Positions 57,865-64,000 of a DNA stretch of 64,000 nucleotides are shown one piece after another. Each line of letters begins with the position of its first letter. Position 1 is the stretch's first letter. The position numbers were made by a program, and so were the translations under genes. The stretch spans positions 776,605 to 840,604 of the forward strand of contig JAHBTE010000001.1 of NCBI GenBank assembly GCA_019638675.1. The letters are read 5' to 3'. The notes under the pieces are model-generated. The model was not told where the DNA came from. It did no database searches and worked only from the letters and a program-made list of their open reading frames with translations. This stretch comes from Fimbriimonadaceae bacterium (lineage in GTDB: Bacteria; Armatimonadota; Fimbriimonadia; Fimbriimonadales; Fimbriimonadaceae).

Positions 57865-59790
57865 CTATCCGGAAGTTGGTGGAGCGGTTGGCTCCTTGGA
57901 CTTCGGCAATACGTCTTCGCCCAAGATGAACCGAGCCACCTGGTTTTGGTTGATCTTGTACTTACGAGGGCGGGGAGCCAACGCGCGTACGTCCACTTTC
58001 TCGCTGAAATCTAGCGATGGGCCGGACTCATTCCAAGTTGCCTTAGTGGTGACAAGCCAAGTGTCGTCGTGGCGTTCGGGGGTATCCAGCTTGAAGTGCG
58101 CGCCGCGGCTTTCGTCGCGGGCAAGTGCGCCACCCACAATCGCTTTTGACATTTCGATCATGTGCTTAAGCGTGCGGGTGAACGGAACCGCTTGATTCGA
58201 CCAGTTTCCGTCATCTAGCAAGTTGCATTGATCCGAACGCTTGGTGAGTTCATCAAGGGTGTTACGTGCACCTTCGAGTTCGCTTTGCAGTCGCCAGATT
58301 CCACAGTAATTCCACATCGTTTCGCTGAGTTCGGCGGCAAGTTGATATGGGTTTTCGGAACCTTTGCTGACCTTGAGGTTTTGGTATTCCGACTGCCGGA
58401 AGTGGCGAGCGTCATCGGCGAGGGAGGTAGGCAAATCTTCGTGACCCATGTCGAGATTTTGCAAATATGCCTGAACACCAAGGGCGGCGAGTTCGCCACC
58501 GCTCAAACAGGAAAGCAATGCGTTTGCACCTAAGCGGTTTGCGCCATGGTACTGATATTCACATTCACCTGCGGCGAACAATCCAGGAATGTTGGTTTGC
58601 TGGTTGCGCGCGGAGTTTTCGTCCAGTGCAATGTCGTTGCCGGTGGTTTCGTAATCCACCCATAGGCCACCCATCGTATAGTGAACTGCCGGATATATCC
58701 GCATCGGTGTGTCGATGGGGTCTTCGCGCATGAACTTCTCGTAGATTTCGAGAACGCCGCCCAGTTTGTCGCGGATGAGTTCGCGCGACATTCCTTTCTT
58801 GTGATGGAGATGCGTGATATCGAGAAAAACTTGCTGACGGTTTTTGTAGCCCATGCCTTTGCGGCACACGCAGTAAATGATAAAGCTAACCAAGTCGCGG
58901 GAAAGAAGGTTGCCGTAAACCGGATCGAGTTCTTCGCAGAAGTACCAACGATCCTTATCGGGAATGTCGAATGCTTTTCGAGAATCGTTGACATCGCGTG
59001 GAACCCACAGCCTTCCGCCTTCGCCACGCACCGATTCCGACATCAGGCGGCATTTATCTTCACCCGGTACCGCAGTAGGGTGAATCTGCACCATTTCTGG
59101 GTTGCCGTAAACCGCACCTTGCTGATAGCAAATCGCAACTGGGGAGCCAGTGTTGATAATTGAGTTGGTAGAACGTCCAAAAATGACACCGTTGCCACCA
59201 GTGGCGATCACAGTTGCATCGGCTGTGAACGATTGAATCTCCATCGTTCGCAAATCTTGAGCAACGATCCCTCGGGCAACGCCCTTTTCATCTTTGATGA
59301 GGCCAATGAATTCCCAACCTTCGTATTTCTCGACTTGATTGTTCGATTCGTAGCGGCGGACTTGTTCATCCAAGGCGTAAAGTAGCTGTTGCCCGGTGGT
59401 CGCACCAGCATAAGCCGTGCGGTGTTTGAGCGTGCCGCCGAACCGGCGGAAACTCAGCAAACCTTCGGCGGTGCGGTTAAATGGCACTCCCATTCGGTCG
59501 AGCAGATAAATAATCGCCGGTGCGCGTTCCGCCATCCGCATTACCGGGGGTTGGTGGTTGAGAAAGTCGCCGCCCGTGATGGAGTCTTCAAAGTGTAAGT
59601 AAGGAGAGTCGTTTTCGCCACGGATGTTAACCGCGCCGTTGATTCCGCCCTGAGCGCAGACGCTGTGGCTTCGCTTTACCGGAACAATTGAGAATAGCTT
59701 GACCTTGTGACCAGCTTCGGCTAGTTTCATGGTGGTCATCAGGCCGGCAAGGCCTCCTCCAACAACGATAACGGTTCGCTCTGCTGCCAT
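57865..59790 (-). CDS. sdhA: Succinate dehydrogenase/fumarate reductase flavoprotein subunit
   Basis: 641 residues, B. subtilis/epsilon-type SdhA. N-terminal FAD Rossmann motif TVIVVGGGLAGLMTTMKLAE, the HSVCAQGGINGAVN block (flavin His region), HRTAYAGATTGQQLLYAL, VQIHPTAVPGEDKCRLMSES, the active-site FIIYCVCRKG and GLFAAGECEYQYHGANRLGANALL. Oxidises succinate to fumarate, electrons to menaquinone. sdhB and sdhC, normally adjacent, are not in this stretch: on one side is ferredoxin/CPBP, on the other a 385-base gap and a plus-strand gene. A TAGAAT box about 20 bases before the ATG is a possible -10. Confidence 0.95.
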   Translation of the reverse strand: MAAERTVIVVGGGLAGLMTTMKLAEAGHKVKLFSIVPVKRSHSVCAQGGINGAVNIRGENDSPYLHFEDSITGGDFLNHQPPVMRMAERAPAIIYLLDRMGVPFNRTAEGLLSFRRFGGTLKHRTAYAGATTGQQLLYALDEQVRRYESNNQVEKYEGWEFIGLIKDEKGVARGIVAQDLRTMEIQSFTADATVIATGGNGVIFGRSTNSIINTGSPVAICYQQGAVYGNPEMVQIHPTAVPGEDKCRLMSESVRGEGGRLWVPRDVNDSRKAFDIPDKDRWYFCEELDPVYGNLLSRDLVSFIIYCVCRKGMGYKNRQQVFLDITHLHHKKGMSRELIRDKLGGVLEIYEKFMREDPIDTPMRIYPAVHYTMGGLWVDYETTGNDIALDENSARNQQTNIPGLFAAGECEYQYHGANRLGANALLSCLSGGELAALGVQAYLQNLDMGHEDLPTSLADDARHFRQSEYQNLKVSKGSENPYQLAAELSETMWNYCGIWRLQSELEGARNTLDELTKRSDQCNLLDDGNWSNQAVPFTRTLKHMIEMSKAIVGGALARDESRGAHFKLDTPERHDDTWLVTTKATWNESGPSLDFSEKVDVRALAPRPRKYKINQNQVARFILGEDVLPKSKEPTAPPTSG

Positions 59791-60175
59791 GGTCTACTTC
59801 TGATTAAAGATTCTACGCGAGGGGTGATTGCCCTCGGTTTGAACTAGGTCAAAGTGTACCAGTAGCGGCAGATGTGGGCCGATGGTCGGAGCGTGGATGC
59901 TGTGTAATAGTCGGCAATAACCGCAACCAATCAAGTCGAACTAAATCGTTACAGCCAGAATTTTGGCGTCAAGCGACTCATATTTCTTAAGCGTTGAGAA
60001 ATTTCGATAAAAAAATAGTTGTAATTGCAAAAACCTGGTGAGTTTTTCGTCGTACAATAACTTACGGCTGTACCGAATCGGCTTTGGTCTCCCCTTTCCG
60101 GTCACGGGCAGCCTTAACTGTATTAATTGGACAGGGTTAGGAACCATTTATGTTCTTTGAAAAGTATTTGATTTC
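59791..60175. other. Intergenic region of 385 bases between divergent sdhA and the beta-propeller gene
   Basis: No gene recognised. Possible sdhA -10 (TAGAAT, minus strand, 59810-59815) and a small hairpin CGAGGG/CCCTCG (59818-59836). On the plus strand TTGGAC (60127-60132) and TATGTT (60149-60154), 16 bases apart, could form a sigma70-type promoter for the gene at 60176. A 68-codon minus-strand reading inside (59941-60147) looks non-coding. Confidence 0.45.
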
Positions 60176-61174
60176 ATGATCGCCCAACTCGTTCTTGCCG
60201 CCGTGCTTGGCCTCAGCGCTGAGCCAACGGAGATTCTGCTAGTGCTCAATAAAGCTGAGGATTCGGTAAGCCTTGTTGATACAGCGGGAGGCAAGACCCT
60301 GAAAACAATTCCAACTGGACATGGCCCTAACGAGGTGATGGTTTCTCCAGATGGTAAATGGGCGACGATTTCCAATATGGGAACAGCCCAAAAACGAGAC
60401 AAGACGATTACAGTTCTTGAAATGCCGGAGGGCAAAGTGGTGCGCACGGTTGACCTTGGCGAATTCCAGCGACCTCACGGCATGGCGTATCTCAGCAATA
60501 CGCGGATGGTGACAACAACCCATGAGCCAGAAGCACTGCACATTATCAATGTTGCAGAAGGCAAAGTAGAAAAGTCGATCCTAAGCCCAGCACGCGGATT
60601 GCACATGGTTGTGCTTTCACCAGATAAAAAAACAGCCTACGGCTCTTGCGTCTACGATCAAAAAATGGTGGCGTTTGATCTCGTAAAAGGGGAAGTTGCC
60701 TACCAAGTTAATTGTGGCAACCGAGCGGAGGGAATCTCGATTTCCGCTGATGGACGAACGGTTGCAATAGGGAATGTTGGTGAGGAGACTGTGACTTTAA
60801 TTGATACGGTCAAAAAAGACTCGTTTAAAACACTTGCGGCTTGCCCAGCTCCGATTCGGACATTCTTTGCCAATTCCGACAAACTCATGTTTGTCTCAGC
60901 GGCAGGAACTGGGGAAGTGGTCGTGTTTAACACATCGGATTGGTCGGAAAAGAAGCGAATTCCGATGAGCGATCTTCCCGGGGTGGAAAAGCCCCAACAA
61001 GGCGATCGTCACGTGCCAATGAATTTCGCGATTTCAAAAGATGGCAAGCGTTTGTTCGTAGTTTTGGTCACTGGCAATGCCGTAGCCGAGATTGATATCG
61101 CCTCGTTGAAGGTAACGCAAACGCATAAAAGCGGTCAGTTACCGGATGGAATCGCGATCTGGACGAAGAGTTAA
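60176..61174 (+). CDS. YVTN/YncE-type beta-propeller protein
   Basis: 332 residues, short signal peptide at the N-terminus (MIAQLVLAAVLGLSAE). Repeated blades with DGKWATISNMG, DKKTAYGSCVYDQKMVAFDL, DGRTVAIGNVGEETVTLIDT and AISKDGKRLFVVLVTGNAVA match YVTN-family beta propellers of the YncE/SMP-30 style, extracytoplasmic. No catalytic residues can be named. Overlaps the folE2 stop by 4 bases at its 3' end. A sigma70-like promoter is possible upstream. Confidence 0.85.
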   Translation: MIAQLVLAAVLGLSAEPTEILLVLNKAEDSVSLVDTAGGKTLKTIPTGHGPNEVMVSPDGKWATISNMGTAQKRDKTITVLEMPEGKVVRTVDLGEFQRPHGMAYLSNTRMVTTTHEPEALHIINVAEGKVEKSILSPARGLHMVVLSPDKKTAYGSCVYDQKMVAFDLVKGEVAYQVNCGNRAEGISISADGRTVAIGNVGEETVTLIDTVKKDSFKTLAACPAPIRTFFANSDKLMFVSAAGTGEVVVFNTSDWSEKKRIPMSDLPGVEKPQQGDRHVPMNFAISKDGKRLFVVLVTGNAVAEIDIASLKVTQTHKSGQLPDGIAIWTKS

Positions 61175-61977
61175 TCTTTAGTCCGTTCAAGAAACGCATA
61201 CGCGTTGTGAGCATGGATGGATTCCTCGTTCTCCACCTCAATGCTGTATTGCGTAATCCGTGATTCTGCATCGAATTTCAGCGCGACTTCACGAACCATG
61301 TCCTCAACAAACCTGGGGTTTTCGTAGGCTCGCTCCGTAACGGCCTTTTCATCCGGCCGTTTGAGAACCGGGAACAAGGCACAAGAAGCGGATGACTCGA
61401 TCATCTCAATCAGTTCCTCCAGCCATACATGATCGTTCGTTTTCACACGAACCGTCACCCATCCACGCTGATTGTGAGCACCGTATTTACTGATTTCTTT
61501 ACTACAGGGGCAAAGGGTAGCCACCGGAACGGTCATGAACATCGTTACCGAAAAATCGCCGTTGATTTGGGCTTCAAAACCGCAGTCGAACTGCATCATT
61601 CCGGTTTTGCCAGTGACCGGGGCCGCCTTTTCCATAAAGAATGGAAATTCAACGATCACATGGGCTTTTTCGGCTCTGAGTTTCTGCTTCATCTTGCTCA
61701 GCAGACTCGGCAGGGCTTGAATACTGATCTCCTTTCCGTGCTCATTGAGCACTTCTAAAAACCGGCTCATATGGGTGCCTTTGAACTCGCTCGGCAAATC
61801 AACTGTGAGCGTGAAGTTACCGATAGTGTGCTGGCGTTCGTCGGCGCGGTCGAGGACAACGATAGGGAATTTCACCTTGCGGACTCCGACTCGGTCAATC
61901 GCAATGTTGCGCTTGTCAGGAGTTTTTTGTATATCGGGCAGGTTCGTCTGAGAATCGAATTCCATGGAGTTGTCCAA
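61171..61977 (-). CDS. folE2: GTP cyclohydrolase IB (GCYH-IB)
   Basis: Makes 7,8-dihydroneopterin triphosphate from GTP, first step of folate/queuosine precursors; metal-flexible alternative to FolE. 268 residues from TTG 61977, chosen because a TACAAT box ends 7 bases upstream; ATG 61965 is an alternative. FolE2 markers: KTGMMQFDCGFEAQINGDFS, VATLCPCSKEISKYGAHNQRG (the CPCSKE metal/active-site Cys) and ENPRFVEDMVREVA. Converges with the beta-propeller gene, overlap 4 bases. Confidence 0.93.
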   Translation of the reverse strand: MDNSMEFDSQTNLPDIQKTPDKRNIAIDRVGVRKVKFPIVVLDRADERQHTIGNFTLTVDLPSEFKGTHMSRFLEVLNEHGKEISIQALPSLLSKMKQKLRAEKAHVIVEFPFFMEKAAPVTGKTGMMQFDCGFEAQINGDFSVTMFMTVPVATLCPCSKEISKYGAHNQRGWVTVRVKTNDHVWLEELIEMIESSASCALFPVLKRPDEKAVTERAYENPRFVEDMVREVALKFDAESRITQYSIEVENEESIHAHNAYAFLERTKD

Positions 61978-61984
61978 CTGAAAG

Positions 61985-61990
61985 ATTGTA
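61985..61990 (-). promoter_or_regulatory. -10 box TACAAT of a leaderless transcript (folE2)
   Basis: TACAAT on the minus strand ends 7 bases before TTG 61977. Confidence 0.5.
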
Positions 61991-62078
61991 GGCCATTGCA
62001 AAGGAAGGCCCAAATGAAACTACGGTTGAATCTCGACTGGTGTTTGCCTGATACCAAGAAAGAATAGAAAAGAGTTCC

Positions 62079-63284
62079 TTATTCCCGAAGTCCGCTGAAG
62101 GAAGATTCCAGTAGCTCTAGCGTGTGCAAAACGCGGATCGGATGATGGTGTTCTCGGTTCGCTTGTTCGATCCACGCGTGGCACCCGGGATTGCCAGTGG
62201 CAAGGATTTGGGCACTAGCATTTGCAACGTTCGCCCATTTTCGATCTAAGAGTTGCCGCGCCATTTTGGGTTGGAACACGTTGTAAGTACCCGCCGATCC
62301 GCAACATACGTCGGCTTCGGCAAGGGGAACCAAATTCACGCCCGGGATCGCTGAAATCAACTCTTTCGGAATCGAAGAAATCTTCTGCCCATGAACAAGG
62401 TGGCAGGCTTCGTGATACGCCACATTCGTCGGAATTACCCCTTTCGACTGCTTAAGGTGATCCACCAGGCCATGTTGATGGAGGAATTCGGTTGCATCAA
62501 ACGTGCGCTTGCCGAATTCAGTAAGTCCTTCACCAACAACACTGCCATATTCTTTGATCGTGCTTCCGCATCCAGCTGAGTTGATAATGACGGGCAGATC
62601 ATCCGGCATGGAAGCCGCTAGTGATTGAGCTTGATCTTCCGCATCCTCCAGATATCCACTATGGGCATGAAGCGCGCCGCAGCATCCGCTTTTAGTGGGG
62701 ATGACTTCGATTCCCACGCGGCGGAGCAGTCGCCTGGTTGCCTCGTTGACTCCAGGATACAAAACCCGCATCACGCATCCCTCTAATAAATAGACTTGAC
62801 CTTTAATGGGGGGAGGACTCGATTCGTCAAGCGCGGGCCAGGCGGATTCGGTAGGAAGTTGCGGCGTATCTGCTTCGGGGAGTTGTCCACTGAGCAGTTT
62901 TGATAGCAGTGCGGGTGGCTTCCGGGAAGGAAGTAATCCTCCCAGGGCAAATTGAAACCTTGCCAAAGTCGGATTTGTGATCGAATCTAATAACCCTTTT
63001 TGAAATTTACTTTTGCCTTTGATCTCATCTCGGGCAATCTCGATGATTTTGCCGTACTGCACACCCGATGGACAAGCGGTTTCACACGCACGGCATCCAA
63101 GACAAGTATCGAGTGCGGCTACTGTGCTGGGAGAATAATTCTCAGCCGCATGAGCTTCTTTTGCAAGAGTGATTCGCCCTCTCGGCGACTGGCTCTCGTC
63201 ACCTGTGATGAGAAATGTGGGGCACGATTCTAAGCAAAAGCCACAGCGGATGCATTGCGAGGCGAGATCATCAAGCTGTGGCAT
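62079..63284 (-). CDS. Fe-S subunit of glycolate-oxidase/LUD type (GlcF-like)
   Basis: 401 residues. Two 4Fe-4S ferredoxin motifs at the N-terminus (CIRCGFCLESCP and CLGCRACETACP), then two CCG domains (YHEACHLVHGQK; VCCGSAGTYN) that bind additional Fe-S clusters or act as electron relays. This matches the GlcF subunit of glycolate oxidase; GlcD/GlcE (FAD subunits) are not adjacent within the window. Cytoplasmic or membrane-peripheral. ATG preceded by TAAAAT exactly 6 bases upstream. Confidence 0.9.
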   Translation of the reverse strand: MPQLDDLASQCIRCGFCLESCPTFLITGDESQSPRGRITLAKEAHAAENYSPSTVAALDTCLGCRACETACPSGVQYGKIIEIARDEIKGKSKFQKGLLDSITNPTLARFQFALGGLLPSRKPPALLSKLLSGQLPEADTPQLPTESAWPALDESSPPPIKGQVYLLEGCVMRVLYPGVNEATRRLLRRVGIEVIPTKSGCCGALHAHSGYLEDAEDQAQSLAASMPDDLPVIINSAGCGSTIKEYGSVVGEGLTEFGKRTFDATEFLHQHGLVDHLKQSKGVIPTNVAYHEACHLVHGQKISSIPKELISAIPGVNLVPLAEADVCCGSAGTYNVFQPKMARQLLDRKWANVANASAQILATGNPGCHAWIEQANREHHHPIRVLHTLELLESSFSGLRE

Positions 63285-63290
63285 GACATG

Positions 63291-63296
63291 ATTTTA
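63291..63296 (-). promoter_or_regulatory. -10 box TAAAAT of a leaderless transcript (GlcF-like gene)
   Basis: TAAAAT on the minus strand ends 6 bases before ATG 63284. Confidence 0.7.
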
Positions 63297-63320
63297 CAAT
63301 TGAAAAGGCTTGAACTCAGA

Positions 63321-63326
63321 TATAAT
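63321..63326 (+). promoter_or_regulatory. -10 box TATAAT upstream of the SPFH gene
   Basis: Consensus TATAAT with TTGAAA 15 bases upstream (63300-63305). It implies an RNA starting near 63333 with a leader of about 190 bases before ATG 63520, unlike the leaderless genes elsewhere. Confidence 0.5.
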
Positions 63327-63339
63327 TTCTGCTCCAGGC

Positions 63340-63508
63340 GAGCTGTTTATTGACTCAGCTCATCATTTATTGGTACCCCTGGAAAACGTAGGCTGATACC
63401 TAGCGAAAAAACTGGCTGGACTGCCTGATTACAATAAAGAGATTCCAAGCTTTGCGAGCCGCTCACGAGTGGGTTCCCGCAGAAGAATTCCGTAGTCAGG
63501 TATCCGGC
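63340..63508 (+). promoter_or_regulatory. Structured 5' leader before the SPFH gene
   Basis: Hairpin GAGCTG/CAGCTC (63340-63345 with 63356-63361); hairpin TAGG/CCTA near 63389-63402; and a long nested stem in which 63415-63432 pairs with 63492-63508 over about 17 bp with one bulge, enclosing smaller stems ATTC/GAAT, GCG/CGC and CCGCTC-AC-GAGTGG (63459-63472). It ends 11 bases before the ATG. Candidate cis-regulatory RNA; not matched to a known class. Confidence 0.5.
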
Positions 63509-63519
63509 GTGATAGAAAA

Positions 63520-64000
63520 ATGGATAATTCAACGACAATCGGATTAGTTGCTGGGGGATTTTTATTAATCCTCACGGTTATCTTGAATCTGGAATACCTC
63601 TATGTTTGGCCAGGATATGTAGCCGTCAAGTTTTCCAAAAGCGGCACTAAGATTCTCCAGCCTGGAAATTGGCTCAGGTGGAAGAAGGAAGCAATTCACA
63701 CGATTTTTTTGGGAACCAACAGCATGTGGGTTCCTTCACAAGAAATTCAGACGGCCGACAAAATTGCAGCACGGTACAGCATTTCTGTAGAGTACAAAAT
63801 CTCGGATCCGATCGCGGCTTTAAACGCCGGCAACAAGGTTGGCGACTCTGTATGGCCATCGGACGAAGAGCAACAGATAGTGCCGCTTTACCGGTTCGTT
63901 CAAGCCCAAGTGAGAACCGTGATCGCCGCCAAGACTTGTGAAGAAGTTCGCGAACAATCTGAACAGATTGGCGTGGCAGTTTTAGAACTGCTTCAGCCAG
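63520..64000 (+). CDS. SPFH/Band 7-like membrane protein, N-terminal part (cut by window edge)
   Basis: Open from ATG 63520 to the window end, 160 codons visible. N-terminal membrane helix (about 8-26, GLVAGGFLLILTVILNL), then VAVKFSKSGTKILQPGNWL and a strand-rich region FLGTNSMWVPSQEIQTADKI, AARYSISVEYKISDPIAALN and FVQAQVRTVIAAKTCEEVRE, the pattern of SPFH/prohibitin/HflK-type domains. Such proteins scaffold membrane microdomains or control FtsH-like proteases; which one cannot be told. Preceded by a long structured leader. Confidence 0.75.
   Translation, partial: MDNSTTIGLVAGGFLLILTVILNLEYLYVWPGYVAVKFSKSGTKILQPGNWLRWKKEAIHTIFLGTNSMWVPSQEIQTADKIAARYSISVEYKISDPIAALNAGNKVGDSVWPSDEEQQIVPLYRFVQAQVRTVIAAKTCEEVREQSEQIGVAVLELLQP

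Noticed and set aside
59941-60147. 68-codon minus-strand reading in the sdhA/beta-propeller gap
   Set aside because: No recognisable domain, low-complexity composition, no ribosome site or promoter box; treated as non-coding.
63492-63510. AGTCAGG-type sequence resembling a B12 (cobalamin) riboswitch box
   Set aside because: The conserved core of the cobalamin riboswitch is absent upstream, the sequence is fully used in a long local stem, and the gene downstream has no B12 link.

Overview
The window reads as chromosome of a diderm (LPS-bearing) bacterium, most likely Armatimonadota of the Fimbriimonadia type. This is an inference from gene content: a PEP-CTERM protein, a SpoIIIAA/Ycf45-like R3H ATPase, a DUF3084 coiled-coil protein of cyanobacterial type, a GYF/pilin-like protein, menaquinone genes, and a full outer-membrane/lipid A toolkit. 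Base composition is near 50 % GC and coding density is high on both strands. No rRNA, tRNA, CRISPR array, prophage or insertion sequence was recognised.

Layout. 0-16 kb: recX(partial)-recA, a PEP-CTERM protein, an unusual solute-binding-protein/permease fusion, priA, an AlbA_2/Schlafen-like protein, the tpiA operon, osmC, a pilin-like protein, an HtrA protease, a hidden selenocysteine-containing SelW-like gene, a serine hydrolase, a redoxin, an MFS transporter and a DinB protein. 16.3-32.9 kb: an outer-membrane assembly region, tamB-bamA-skp-lipoprotein-lpxD-lpxC, meeting tail to tail the operon rlmN-lptC-lptA-lptB-lptF-DUF3084-RuvC-like. 33-48 kb: alaS with a large insertion, a REP-like repeat pair, ankyrin protein, CheW, a LolA-like/thioredoxin-like protein, FAD oxidoreductase, VOC protein, then HAD phosphatase, polyprenyl diphosphate synthase and menG (menaquinone side chain and ring methylation), the R3H ATPase and a LON-domain protein. 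48-64 kb: soluble sensor kinase, HAD phosphatase, an STN-domain and anti-sigma pair, a J-domain/WD40 fusion, a disrupted outer-membrane protein gene, a YHS/TlpA thioredoxin, two small membrane proteins with a DppA aminopeptidase, CPBP protease, ferredoxin, sdhA, a beta-propeller protein, folE2, a GlcF-like Fe-S protein and a truncated SPFH-domain gene.

Two signals stand out. First, a large share of promoter-proximal genes have a TAnnnT box ending exactly 6 (sometimes 7) bases before the start codon and no Shine-Dalgarno sequence, the signature of leaderless transcripts; downstream operon genes use overlaps or short gaps. Second, an Rdx/SelW-family gene is interrupted by an in-frame UGA exactly at the U of a CxxU motif, with a hairpin just downstream, so this organism probably makes selenoproteins. 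Start codons below were revised using these signals where possible.
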